Assembly: GCA_030576275.1 (NCBI GenBank)
Contig: JALIBN010000026.1
Span: forward strand, 21,440 to 85,439
Reading direction: 5' to 3'
Origin: Pseudomonadota bacterium
Lineage (GTDB): Bacteria; Pseudomonadota; Gammaproteobacteria; Nitrosococcales; Methylophagaceae
Length of the DNA stretch: 64,000 bases
This document shows positions 45,275 through 53,788 of this stretch, one piece after another; within the stretch, counting starts at the first letter, position 1, and every line of letters starts with the position of its first letter. The position numbers were made by a program, and so were the translations under genes. The notes under the pieces are model-generated. The model was given only the letters and a program-made list of their open reading frames with translations. It did not search any database and was not told where the DNA came from.

Positions 45275-47329
45275 ATGCTTGACAATCCAGAAATAATTGA
45301 TAAACAGAGGATTGTTTATACTCAGCTAGGTACAGCAAGTTATCTTGCGCCGTTGTCCTCGCTGTCTGACGAGACCATGCAACAGTTATTGCTGCAGAGA
45401 GTTGATGAGTGTATTGCCATTCACGAAATAGAACTCTATATTGATTTCGCTGAAGTACCCTCTGTTAATAGTGGCTCGCTCGAGATCTTGTTGTCATGTT
45501 ATAACAAAATAAAATCTTCTGGTGGTCGGCTGCACTTGATTAATACCAATGCATTGGTTAATGAAGTGTTATTTATGACGGGTTTAAACCATTACATTGA
45601 TGTTGTGGGCAATGACAAACACACTCCTAAACCGCATCTAGGTCAACCCCGCCAACGTCTAGGTGATATGTTAATTGCTGAAGGCTTATTAACTAAGAGT
45701 CAGCTTGAAAATGTGATGACTATGCAGTTAACAACCGGCAAGCGTTTGGGTGCATTGGTTGTTGAAAAGGGCTGGGTATCTGAAAATGATCTGAATCAGC
45801 TTATCAGTCTGCAGCTGGGTATTCATTTTGTTCAGTTGCGGACTGGCATGTTTGATCTTGGGATTCAAAAAATTATTCCGCTTTCTATATTGCAGCGGCT
45901 AAAAATAGTACCGTTATTCAAATTGCAAGGGCAACTTTTTATTGCGACTAGTGAACCGCTGGCCATACCGATTCTTGATGAAATCTATGACCGTACAGGT
46001 TTAAATGTTACGCCAGTTTTAGCTAGTTCTCTGGAAATTTTAGCGCATCTGCAAGCAAATCATCAAGATGATTACGATCTCACATCTTACTTAACGGATA
46101 TGAATAGTGATCTGGAAGTGGTTGAGACCTATGTCAATGATGATTTTAATCTCGTTGATGAAATGGCATCGGGCAGCCCCATTATCAATCTTGTTAATGC
46201 GATTATTCAGCGTGCCATTCGAGATGGTGTCAGTGATGTTCATATCGAACCCTCAAGGACAAAAAGTCGGGTTCGTTTTCGCATTGACGGCATATTATAC
46301 GAATTTATGAGTCAACCGGCAGAAATGCATCCTGCCATTGTGTCACGTCTAAAAGTGATGGCGAATCTCGATATTGCTGAAAGGCGATTACCACAAGATG
46401 GCCGGGTGCAAGTCAATACCCAAGGGCGTTCGATTGATTTACGTTTTAGTTCTTTGCCAGGTATATTTGGCGAAAAAGTCGTTATGCGTGTATTGGATAA
46501 AAATCAAAACATGCTCAATCTTGATAAACTTGACTTAGATGCTAATAACCTTGCGTCTCTGAAAAAATTACTAAGTAATAATCATGGTTTGATTTTAGCT
46601 ACAGGGCCAACAGGTAGTGGTAAAACAACCACTTTATACGCGGCACTTAATCATCTCAATAGTATTGAAAAAAGTATTGTTACCATCGAGGATCCTGTTG
46701 AATATCAGCTCGACATCATTAATCAAAATCAAGTTAATGATAAAATAGGACTAAGTTTTCCCACCGTGTTGCGGCATGTGCTGCGACAAGATCCCGACAT
46801 AATCATGGTTGGTGAAATACGTGACAGACAAACGGCTGAGATTGCCGTTCAAGCTGCGTTAACGGGCCATTTGGTCTTATCAACCCTGCATACAAATGAA
46901 AGTGTCGGCGCTATCACCCGTTTGGTGGAAATGGGCATTGAACCGTATCTGTTGTCATCGGCACTTATTGGTGTAGTGGCGCAGCGCTTGATTCGTACAA
47001 TTTGTCCTGATTGTAAAACCAGCTATACAGCCCCATCAGCAATAATTGAACAGTTTGGTTGGCAAGATAAAGCGCCAGTTCGTTTAAGCTACGGTCGTGG
47101 CTGTTCTAATTGTTATGACTCGGGCTATAAAGGCCGTATGGCGGTTCATGAAATTCTAATATGTAATGCCGAATTACAGCGATTAATGACCACTAATCCA
47201 AGTCGTGATCAACTTGCTGACTACATGAAGGAAGCAAAAGTAAGATCATTGTTTGATGATGGTTTAGAGCGTGTGTTAGCTGGCAAAACGACACTGGATG
47301 AAGTATCTCGTGTGTTGTTGGCTGAATAG
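45275..47329 (+). CDS. Pilus assembly ATPase with STAS and MshEN domains
   Basis: A 684-residue GspE/PilB/MshE-family ATPase. Residues 1-115 form a STAS domain (IDFAEVPSVNSGSLEILLSCYNKIKSSGGRLHLIN), rare for this family. Residues 125-275 form an MshEN domain with both c-di-GMP motifs: RLGDMLIAEGLLTKSQLENVMTMQ and RLGALVVEKGWVSENDLNQLISLQLG. The T2SSE core follows: Walker A GPTGSGKTT (about 443), GEIRDRQTAEIAVQAALTGH, STLHTN, and a four-cysteine zinc site (CPDC...CSNC, about 577-612). It should power pilus extension only when c-di-GMP is bound, as shown for MshE. The SpoIIAA-type phospho-serine position seems to be Gly here. The platform gene follows after nine bases. Confidence 0.92.
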   Translation: MLDNPEIIDKQRIVYTQLGTASYLAPLSSLSDETMQQLLLQRVDECIAIHEIELYIDFAEVPSVNSGSLEILLSCYNKIKSSGGRLHLINTNALVNEVLFMTGLNHYIDVVGNDKHTPKPHLGQPRQRLGDMLIAEGLLTKSQLENVMTMQLTTGKRLGALVVEKGWVSENDLNQLISLQLGIHFVQLRTGMFDLGIQKIIPLSILQRLKIVPLFKLQGQLFIATSEPLAIPILDEIYDRTGLNVTPVLASSLEILAHLQANHQDDYDLTSYLTDMNSDLEVVETYVNDDFNLVDEMASGSPIINLVNAIIQRAIRDGVSDVHIEPSRTKSRVRFRIDGILYEFMSQPAEMHPAIVSRLKVMANLDIAERRLPQDGRVQVNTQGRSIDLRFSSLPGIFGEKVVMRVLDKNQNMLNLDKLDLDANNLASLKKLLSNNHGLILATGPTGSGKTTTLYAALNHLNSIEKSIVTIEDPVEYQLDIINQNQVNDKIGLSFPTVLRHVLRQDPDIIMVGEIRDRQTAEIAVQAALTGHLVLSTLHTNESVGAITRLVEMGIEPYLLSSALIGVVAQRLIRTICPDCKTSYTAPSAIIEQFGWQDKAPVRLSYGRGCSNCYDSGYKGRMAVHEILICNAELQRLMTTNPSRDQLADYMKEAKVRSLFDDGLERVLAGKTTLDEVSRVLLAE

Positions 47330-47338
47330 GTTAGCGTT

Positions 47339-48454
47339 ATGGCGATTGAATTTTCCACACCAAAAAATACTGACAAATTAGCTGCCACGCCAAAAGCTTA
47401 TTCATTGTTTGGCCCGAAAGGTGTTGGTAAGCTAGATGTAATGCTGTTCACTGAGCAACTTTCGTTAATGCTTGAAACAGGTAATGACCTGAACAGTAGT
47501 TTGCTCGCTTTAGCGGAGCAAAATGAAAATATTGCTATGAAAACGGTAGTACTTTCTATTGCTAACTCAATCCAAGAAGGCAATACTTTTGCGCAAAGTT
47601 TGGCTGAACACCCCAAGGTATTTCCCTTAACTTATGTGAGCTTAGTACGCGCCAGTGAAGCGGGCGGTTATTTGCATCGAGTATTGGAACATATCTATGA
47701 AATGGACAAGCAACAACAAGAGCTACTTAATACACTAAAGTCCGCCTTCACCTATCCGGCATTTTTACTTTTTTTCTCGTTTTCGGTTGTGGTGTTTGTT
47801 CTGCTGGTAGTGTTTCCTAAATTCAAAGAAATGTTTGTCAATATAGCAGACCAATTGCCTGCCACGACCAAGGTTCTGATGTGGTCTAGCGATATGATGC
47901 TCACTTATTGGTGGGCGATTATTCCTATTTGTATCGCGATATTATCAAGTATTGTGTTCTGGCTTCGTAGCGAACATGGTACGTTATTACTTGATCACTT
48001 TAAGTTAACATTTCCGTTGATACGTGATGTGTTTCAACAAGCCTATTTGATCCAGTGCCTACGTATTCTTGGCCTGTCACTTCAAAATGGTATGCAACTC
48101 ATTGATGCCATCGAATCCGCCAAAGGCGTGGTTAATAATCGTATCTTTACTGAGTTTTTAGACAATTTAAGAGAAAACGTGATTGAAGGACGCACGTTCT
48201 CCAGTGGATTCATCGATGTTGATTTTATTCCCCCCATGCTTAAACAAATGATTGCTACGGGGGAATCAACTGGCAACTTGCCATTAGTAATGAATCGTGT
48301 GGCACAGCAATATCAAAAAGACTTAGCCAATAAGTTAAATACCTTATCTAAAGCCATTGAGCCCATTATGTTGATTGTTATGGGGGTGGTGGTTGGGGTG
48401 TTGGTGAGTTCGTTGATTCTGCCGATCTTCAAATTATCGCGCGCGGTTCATTAA
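47339..48454 (+). CDS. Pilus/type II secretion platform protein (GspF/PilC/MshG)
   Basis: A 371-residue inner-membrane platform protein with two T2SSF domains. The first holds LFTEQLSLMLETGNDLNSSLLALAEQ and the hydrophobic segment FLLFFSFSVVVFVLLVVFP; the second has LIQCLRILGLSLQNGMQLIDAIESAKG, ATGESTGNLP, and the final helix IMLIVMGVVVGVLVSSLILPIF. It would sit at the centre of the pilus machine, contacting the ATPase. A short non-conserved N-terminus (about 30 residues) precedes the family start. The major pilin gene follows after a 236-base repeat-rich gap. Confidence 0.92.
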   Translation: MAIEFSTPKNTDKLAATPKAYSLFGPKGVGKLDVMLFTEQLSLMLETGNDLNSSLLALAEQNENIAMKTVVLSIANSIQEGNTFAQSLAEHPKVFPLTYVSLVRASEAGGYLHRVLEHIYEMDKQQQELLNTLKSAFTYPAFLLFFSFSVVVFVLLVVFPKFKEMFVNIADQLPATTKVLMWSSDMMLTYWWAIIPICIAILSSIVFWLRSEHGTLLLDHFKLTFPLIRDVFQQAYLIQCLRILGLSLQNGMQLIDAIESAKGVVNNRIFTEFLDNLRENVIEGRTFSSGFIDVDFIPPMLKQMIATGESTGNLPLVMNRVAQQYQKDLANKLNTLSKAIEPIMLIVMGVVVGVLVSSLILPIFKLSRAVH

Positions 48455-48467
48455 TGTGATTTAAAGA

Positions 48468-48574
48468 AAGGTTGAGTGGGATTTTATAGCAAGGTGAAGT
48501 AGGTGTTTTAGTAAAATCAAGAAGGTTGAGTAGGATTTTATAGCAAGGTGAAGTAGGTGTTTTAGTAAAATCAA
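48468..48574 (+). repeat. 2 x 54-bp tandem repeat before the major pilin
   Basis: aaggttgagtgggattttat... recurs with period 54 at 48468-48521 and 48522-48574, with one change (gtggg/gtagg). It lies just downstream of the platform gene, in the pilin leader. Confidence 0.92.
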
Positions 48575-48594
48575 TAGTGACAAAGTATCTAAAT

Positions 48595-48659
48595 ATAATT
48601 TAGATATATAATTTAGATATATAATTTAGATATATAATTTAGATATATAATTTAGATTC
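48595..48659 (+). repeat. 5 x 13-bp AT-rich tandem repeat before the major pilin
   Basis: aatttaga begins at 48597, 48610, 48623, 48636 and 48649, exactly 13 apart, with tatata between copies. The array ends about 30 bases before the pilin start codon. It overlaps the region where a -10 element or leader would be, and contains inverted tctaaat/atttaga halves. Confidence 0.93.
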
Positions 48660-48690
48660 AAATTAATTTTATTCGTTAAATGGGAAATAT

Positions 48691-49230
48691 ATGATGATCA
48701 GAAATATTCAAAAAGGGTTCACACTAGTTGAATTGTTAATCGTTGTTATTATCTTGGCAATTTTAGCTGCCATCGTAGTACCACAGTTTGCAAATACAAC
48801 AATCGACGCTAAAGAGGCGTCACTAGATACAACATTGTCAAATATACGCAGTGTATTGGACTTATATTATCAACAGCACAATAACCAGTATCCGGGAGCT
48901 ATTAATCAAACATCAGGTGCTGCAACTTCTACTGATGTTGATAGGCTTGCAGCCCTGAAAGCTCAGCTAACGCAATATACTGATGCTACAGGTATTACTT
49001 CTACTACAAAGGATGGCACATATAGATATGGTCCTTACTTTAAAGTCACTGATTTCCCAGCAAACCCGATTACATCTAGCAGAGATATAGTCTTTACAAG
49101 CCTTGGTTCATTATCGCTGACTACATCTGACGTAGGTGCTGGTTGGAAATATGATGTGCTTAGCGGCGTACTTATAGCTAATGATGCTAACACTGATTCA
49201 GGTGGTGTTCGTACGTACGCCGATCATTGA
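48691..49230 (+). CDS. Major type IV pilin/pseudopilin-like protein
   Basis: A 179-residue prepilin. The class III leader is very short (MMIRNIQKG) and is followed by FTLVELLIVVIILAILAAIVVPQFA, with Phe+1 and Glu+5 after the G/F cleavage site. The soluble part contains LDLYYQQHNNQYPG and GAGWKYDVLSGVLI, like MshA/GspG-type subunits. As first pilin after the platform gene, behind a repeat-rich leader, it is the likely main fibre subunit. ATG 48691 is preceded by ggga; 48694 is also possible. Confidence 0.87.
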   Translation: MMIRNIQKGFTLVELLIVVIILAILAAIVVPQFANTTIDAKEASLDTTLSNIRSVLDLYYQQHNNQYPGAINQTSGAATSTDVDRLAALKAQLTQYTDATGITSTTKDGTYRYGPYFKVTDFPANPITSSRDIVFTSLGSLSLTTSDVGAGWKYDVLSGVLIANDANTDSGGVRTYADH

Positions 49231-49260
49231 TAATAGTTAAACGCTCCGCTAGATTCTAAG

Positions 49261-49812
49261 GTGAATTTTGATCATCGTAAGCATGGTTTTTCGCTAATAG
49301 AGTTGATCATTGTAATAAGTATTTTGGGCATTGTTGCAGCTGTAGCAATGCCCAATATGTTTTTAGGTAATAGTCAAAAACTGGATGTAGCTTCAACAGA
49401 ACTTGCCGATGCAATTCGCTTTGCCCGTGCCGAAGCAATACGTACCGGAACACCACACGGTGTTTGGTATTTCCCTTTTCCCACCAAACTCTCTGTTTAC
49501 CGGCTTGTTTATGTGGGAGGGGCTGCCATCCCTACTTATGATGTGCGCCATCCTGTTGATAAAAAACTCTATAGCCTAGATTATTCAAATAATGGTAACC
49601 AAGCCCCCGTAAAAATTGGTGTCGTTACCCTGAATTATGGTGGTTCAGCTATTAATAGAGAATACATTTCATTTGATGACCATGGCGTACCAAATTATTC
49701 TAATGGAGAGACTTATCAAATGCTCGATAACGCGTCTATCGTGCTTGTATACGCAGGTCAGTCAAGTATGGTAAGTATTGCGCCGATGACGGGCAGGGTG
49801 GTGGTGCAATGA
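49261..49812 (+). CDS. GspH/FimT-type minor pseudopilin
   Basis: A 183-residue prepilin: a short leader HRKHG, then FSLIELIIVISILGIVAAVAMPNMF with Glu+5. The region ELADAIRFARAEAIRTGTPHGVWY is the GspH/FimT signature, and a C-terminal MTGRVVVQ is typical. Such proteins help start pilus assembly as part of the tip complex. The tracked start is a GTG at 49261 with ctaag upstream. The end overlaps the next gene by four bases (atga), showing coupling. Confidence 0.88.
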   Translation: MNFDHRKHGFSLIELIIVISILGIVAAVAMPNMFLGNSQKLDVASTELADAIRFARAEAIRTGTPHGVWYFPFPTKLSVYRLVYVGGAAIPTYDVRHPVDKKLYSLDYSNNGNQAPVKIGVVTLNYGGSAINREYISFDDHGVPNYSNGETYQMLDNASIVLVYAGQSSMVSIAPMTGRVVVQ

Positions 49813-50267
49813 TTCTCCGCACTTGGCATTCTCGGTACTACGGCTTTTCTTATATTGAAGTATTGATTGCCATATTTATCTTAGCCGTTGCAATTGTACC
49901 GGCAATGGAAGCGCTGCAAACGTCTATTCAAGGTGCAGGCGTTCAAGAATCACTTATAGTGCAACATTATACCGTTAACGCCCGAATGGAAACGATGTTG
50001 GCAGAATCGTATAGTTCGTTACTCGCCGGAGCTAAGGTGGCGACTGATGCCTCTACTCCCACCAGTTTTTCAGATAGTGCCGGTGGAGCTGAACGGGTGG
50101 TGGTTTTGTTAGCTTTATATGATGCTGATGCCTTTCCATTTACTATTTCTGATCCTAACAATGATGCGGATAATGATATCTATACTGGTGATACATCAGA
50201 TCTACTGTGGCTTCGAGTTGAAATTGAAAATACAGCCGTTGCCGTCGAAAGTTTGAAATACCGTTGA
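49809..50267 (+). CDS. PilV/GspI-type minor pseudopilin
   Basis: A 152-residue prepilin with leader RTWHSRYYG and the segment FSYIEVLIAIFILAVAIVPAMEALQ (Glu+5). The position between GspH-like and PilW-like genes and the short body (about 110 residues after the helix) match PilV/MshD/GspI. ADAFPFTISDPNNDADNDIYTGD is an acidic stretch that could bind calcium, but less clearly than in the next gene. It overlaps both neighbours by four bases. Confidence 0.8.
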   Translation: MILRTWHSRYYGFSYIEVLIAIFILAVAIVPAMEALQTSIQGAGVQESLIVQHYTVNARMETMLAESYSSLLAGAKVATDASTPTSFSDSAGGAERVVVLLALYDADAFPFTISDPNNDADNDIYTGDTSDLLWLRVEIENTAVAVESLKYR

Positions 50268-51226
50268 ATCAGCTATCAATGTCAAAATGTCAACAAGGCG
50301 TTACCATGGTCGAATTATTAATTGTGGTCGTTATTTCAGTTATATTGATGGCTGGTATGCAATCTCTTATCGGAACTACACTCAAGATTGAAGCCGATAT
50401 GAGTGAACGTAACGATAGTCTGCAACAAGCTCGTTTTGCGATGCAAACAATGGTTGTCGCGGTGTCGGGGACGCAGAGATTATTGATCCCCTTAGCTGAA
50501 AATCCCTCGACACCTTGGAGTGAATCAGTGCGTGATGTTTTGGCTGTGACCTTAGGTCCTCAAATAGATCGTAACCAAGATGGTTGGGCAGATGCCAATA
50601 ATGATAAGGATTATCTGGATATTAATAATAATGGCGCTCGTGATGTAGGAGAACCTGAGCGGATAAATGAAGACCTAGATGATGACAATACTAATGATGG
50701 CAGACCTGGGATTATTAATATTGATGATGATGGTGATGGCCTTATTGACGAGGGTTCATCCAACGATGACGATGAAGATGACCAGCAAAATGAGGATCCA
50801 CAAGACGGTATTGATAATGATGGTGATGGCAGTATTGATGAGGATGCCTCTAATGATTTATCTAATGATAGGATGCCAGGTAACTTAGGTGTCGATGATG
50901 ATTTAGATGGATTAATCGACGAGGGAGGATCATGGAGGCGAGCAGATGATGATGAAGATAGTGCCAGAGATGAAGACTGGCTAGATCCTATCGTATTTTA
51001 CCTCAATGGCACGACGCTGATGCAACGTATTCCCAATATTGATCCGGCTGATGGTGCTGATTATTCTGAATATCCGATTGCCGAAAATGTCACACAATTA
51101 CAAATCGAACGTTTACTGGGCAATGATGGTGTGACGGTGTTGGTGGATATTACACTGCAAATCAGCCCATCAACTATCGAAGCAATGCTGTTCAATACAC
51201 GCGTGCGAGTAGGCGCTCGTCTATGA
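50264..51226 (+). CDS. PilW/GspJ-type minor pilin with acidic calcium-repeat insert
   Basis: A 320-residue prepilin. The leader ends CQQG and the helix is VTMVELLIVVVISVILMAGMQSL with Glu+5. Between about residues 105 and 245 lies an Asp/Asn-rich insert with repeated DxDxDG-like units: DRNQDGWADANND, DINNNGARD, DDDGDGLIDEG, DNDGDGSIDED and DDDLDGLIDEG. These resemble thrombospondin type 3/dockerin/EF-hand-like calcium loops. The PilW body resumes after the insert (DPIVFYLNGTTLMQRI, VTQLQIERL). Start is TTG 50264 overlapping the previous stop, or ATG 50279. Calcium binding is inferred from motif only. Confidence 0.85.
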   Translation: MNQLSMSKCQQGVTMVELLIVVVISVILMAGMQSLIGTTLKIEADMSERNDSLQQARFAMQTMVVAVSGTQRLLIPLAENPSTPWSESVRDVLAVTLGPQIDRNQDGWADANNDKDYLDINNNGARDVGEPERINEDLDDDNTNDGRPGIINIDDDGDGLIDEGSSNDDDEDDQQNEDPQDGIDNDGDGSIDEDASNDLSNDRMPGNLGVDDDLDGLIDEGGSWRRADDDEDSARDEDWLDPIVFYLNGTTLMQRIPNIDPADGADYSEYPIAENVTQLQIERLLGNDGVTVLVDITLQISPSTIEAMLFNTRVRVGARL

Positions 51227-52224
51227 GACTTTTATGTCGCTATTGTTCTCACGGTGGTTTTGTCTTAATTCCGGTGATCTTAACGTTAAGCTTATTAGCC
51301 GCAATCGCCTTTATGCTCAGTCGTCAAAGTGCGATGAATGCCGGTGCTGTTGTGCGTGAACATCAAACCGATGCTGCGCATTACACGGCCGAAGCCGGAT
51401 TGAGTCATCTGCTCTGGCAGGTAAAACAAGCTAAATGTAGTGCATCTAGTAATTTGACCGATGTTCTTTTAGGTAACAACAGCTACAGCGCCAGCATTAC
51501 CGCAACTAGCATCTCTACTGTCAGTATTAAAGTTGTTGGTACACAATCTAACGGCGCCAATTACAAAATTAATCGAGATCAGGTAAAGCTATATCAATCT
51601 TCAACCAGTACCAAACTGGTCATGGGGGATAATGTGGCCGATAAAAGTCTCTCACTAGACGCGGGGGACCCCTGGCGCACTGATCAACGAGAATCTATTT
51701 CTGTTTATGCATCATTATCGGGCCCGATAAGAAATGGTATGCTGTATTTTGATCTGTCCGGCATTCCCTCTGGCGTGAAAATTATTTCCGCTCAGTTAGA
51801 GTTGTTTGTTAACAAAATATACAGCCCACTGGCTAGTATTTCCGTCCATCGAGTTCAACAAGATTGGGCCGCGAGGGCCTATGAGGGTGGTTACTTTAGC
51901 GGTGGTGCTACTTGGAATAATGCAGATGATAAGGTGAAATGGGTGGATGATACTGGCCAATGGATACCCGGCGGTGCCTACGATATAATTCCAGTAGCTA
52001 GTAGCGTGATAGCGCCATCAGAACTATGGGGATCTTGGTCAATAGAAACCCTAGTCAGTGGGTGGGTCAATGGCGCTTATCCCAACCAGGGATTGCTGCT
52101 CAAAGGTAATGGTACCATGTACTCCACGTTTTACGGTAAAGAGTCTAATGTTCCAGAACGACCACGGCTGACTATTATCTATGCTTGTGAATGTGGGCAA
52201 ATTTGTATTACTTTGCCATCCTAG
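51223..52224 (+). CDS. PilX/GspK-like minor pilin fused to a DNRLRE domain
   Basis: A 333-residue protein. The N-terminus has leader MRLLCRYCSHGG and a hydrophobic helix FVLIPVILTLSLLAAIAFML with Pro, not Glu, at +5, as in GspK/MshP-type subunits that cap the fibre. HYTAEAGLSHLLWQVKQ follows, typical of PilX/GspK. From about residue 125 to the end it is a DNRLRE domain: LVMGDNVADKSLSLDAGDP, MLYFDLSGIPSGVKIISAQLELF, VSGWVNGAYPNQGLLLKG, TFYGKESNVPERPRLTIIY. Such domains occur in large surface and secreted proteins. I infer a tip-displayed adhesin or stalk domain. Confidence 0.82.
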   Translation: MRLLCRYCSHGGFVLIPVILTLSLLAAIAFMLSRQSAMNAGAVVREHQTDAAHYTAEAGLSHLLWQVKQAKCSASSNLTDVLLGNNSYSASITATSISTVSIKVVGTQSNGANYKINRDQVKLYQSSTSTKLVMGDNVADKSLSLDAGDPWRTDQRESISVYASLSGPIRNGMLYFDLSGIPSGVKIISAQLELFVNKIYSPLASISVHRVQQDWAARAYEGGYFSGGATWNNADDKVKWVDDTGQWIPGGAYDIIPVASSVIAPSELWGSWSIETLVSGWVNGAYPNQGLLLKGNGTMYSTFYGKESNVPERPRLTIIYACECGQICITLPS

Positions 52225-52597
52225 ATACGTCGGGCCGGGTGCTATGAAAATTTATCCTATCAACGGCACATACATTATCGATGCCTGTGCTGACATAAAT
52301 TTCGGGTCGACTCCAGAAGTTTAGCTAAGGCATACGTACCGCGAGGTTTTTCGATGGTTTTACTCAAGTTGACATTTGTAGTATTCTGCCTGTCACGACC
52401 CATTATTTCAAGAGATGTGTAATTAATGAAGTTAGCTCCTCAGACCTAGTTTTATTAGTTCCACCTTAGTTTCTGAATGGGTACATAATGACAGGTTAGA
52501 TTGAGTACAGAGATTATACAGGCTATATATGCATTATAAGCTCGGGTTTACAGCGCATAGATAATATTAACAAGTAAACTTACAGCGTATAAAAATA
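52225..52597. other. Gap between minor pilins and GGDEF gene
   Basis: About 370 bases with no ORF of note. I looked for a c-di-GMP (GEMM) riboswitch pattern and a strong terminator and saw neither. A promoter for the GGDEF-pilMNOPQ half probably lies here. Confidence 0.5.
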
Positions 52598-53788
52598 ATG
52601 AAAAATAGCTTGCAATCATTTAAACAATTATGGACTACCACTGATTTTGACTTGGCTGATATTACTAGCTACGCCGAGAATCATTTGATTAATGAAACAC
52701 GCGCTGCTTTGATGAGTATGAGCATGTTGTTGATGGTGCTAGTGCTCGCGGCAATGGGTGTTAATATTGAGCTGGACCTTGGTTCGGCCTACTTTAATAC
52801 TTACTTGTTGGTCGTAGTACTTTCAGGCCATATCTTTTTCTCAGCTCGTAGTATGAGTGATTTAAAAACGCTCAATATGTTGGGTATTACGTTGTTGGTG
52901 TTAAGCGCCACAGCGTTTGTGTCTATTGCCCATCAGACGGGTGAGTTTACGCCTCTGTTATTTTCTAATGTGGTGCTGTTGTTTATGCTTGTCCCACTTA
53001 TTCCATGGGGTTTGCGTGAGGCATCCATTGTTGTCTTACTGATTTATCTTATGATTACGTTGTCAATCGGTTGGCGTGCAAATGATTTTGATGCTGATAC
53101 TGTTTGGAATTTGCAGTTTTTTATGCTGGGAACGGGATTAATTAGTATTGCATTGGTGGCATTTAACGTCAGTGTGCGTCGAGACGATATGAAAACCCGG
53201 TTTGATTTGGAAAAAGCACACGACCGGATGTATCGTTTGTCAAACATTGACCCCTTAACCGGTATCTGGAATCGTCGATTTTTACCGATTGCATTGACGT
53301 TGCTTAGAGAACGTTTTGCTACCGGGCGATTACATTTTATGATTTTTGATCTTGATGCATTTAAAATACTTAATGATTCTCATGGTCACGATTACGGCGA
53401 TAAAATTTTACTGTTAATTTCTAATTGTTTCGGCTCCCATTTAGCAGACAATGGTTTTTTGATTCGTTTTGGTGGTGATGAGTTTGTCTTGTTGATCGTG
53501 TCAGAAGAGCTAGAAACACTTCTCGAGCAGGTCAATATCGATATTCGTCATCAATTAAACAAAGAAGACAAGATCAAAAATAGCGGTTTTGGAGTGTCGT
53601 TTGGGCGTGTAGAAACATCATTAGATGGCCCTGTAAACTTGGAGCGGCTCTATAAAGACGCTGATGATATTTTGTATCATATTAAACGTAAACGTTATAA
53701 TCAAGACAATGAAATCGGCGAAAATAAATCCATTGACAACGTTGATTATCCCCTAGGTCAAGGGAGTAACTGGAGGCTGGAAACTTGA
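52598..53788 (+). CDS. Membrane diguanylate cyclase (GGDEF)
   Basis: A 396-residue protein with about six hydrophobic segments (residues 38-205) and a C-terminal GGDEF domain. The domain starts NIDPLTGIWNRRFLP and the signature is a canonical RFGGDEFVLL, so c-di-GMP synthesis is likely. The inhibitory I-site (RxxD) before the signature is missing (ADNG), so product inhibition may be absent. The gene overlaps pilM by four bases, tying its expression to the inner-membrane alignment subcomplex. The sensor part matches no named domain that I recognise. Confidence 0.88.
   Translation: MKNSLQSFKQLWTTTDFDLADITSYAENHLINETRAALMSMSMLLMVLVLAAMGVNIELDLGSAYFNTYLLVVVLSGHIFFSARSMSDLKTLNMLGITLLVLSATAFVSIAHQTGEFTPLLFSNVVLLFMLVPLIPWGLREASIVVLLIYLMITLSIGWRANDFDADTVWNLQFFMLGTGLISIALVAFNVSVRRDDMKTRFDLEKAHDRMYRLSNIDPLTGIWNRRFLPIALTLLRERFATGRLHFMIFDLDAFKILNDSHGHDYGDKILLLISNCFGSHLADNGFLIRFGGDEFVLLIVSEELETLLEQVNIDIRHQLNKEDKIKNSGFGVSFGRVETSLDGPVNLERLYKDADDILYHIKRKRYNQDNEIGENKSIDNVDYPLGQGSNWRLET

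Noticed and set aside
48595-48659. Short regular repeats that could suggest a CRISPR array
   Set aside because: Units are directly adjacent 13-mers with no spacers and no cas genes are present; it is a simple tandem array.
52225-52597. c-di-GMP riboswitch in front of the GGDEF gene
   Set aside because: Looked for the GEMM core and found no matching pattern by eye.
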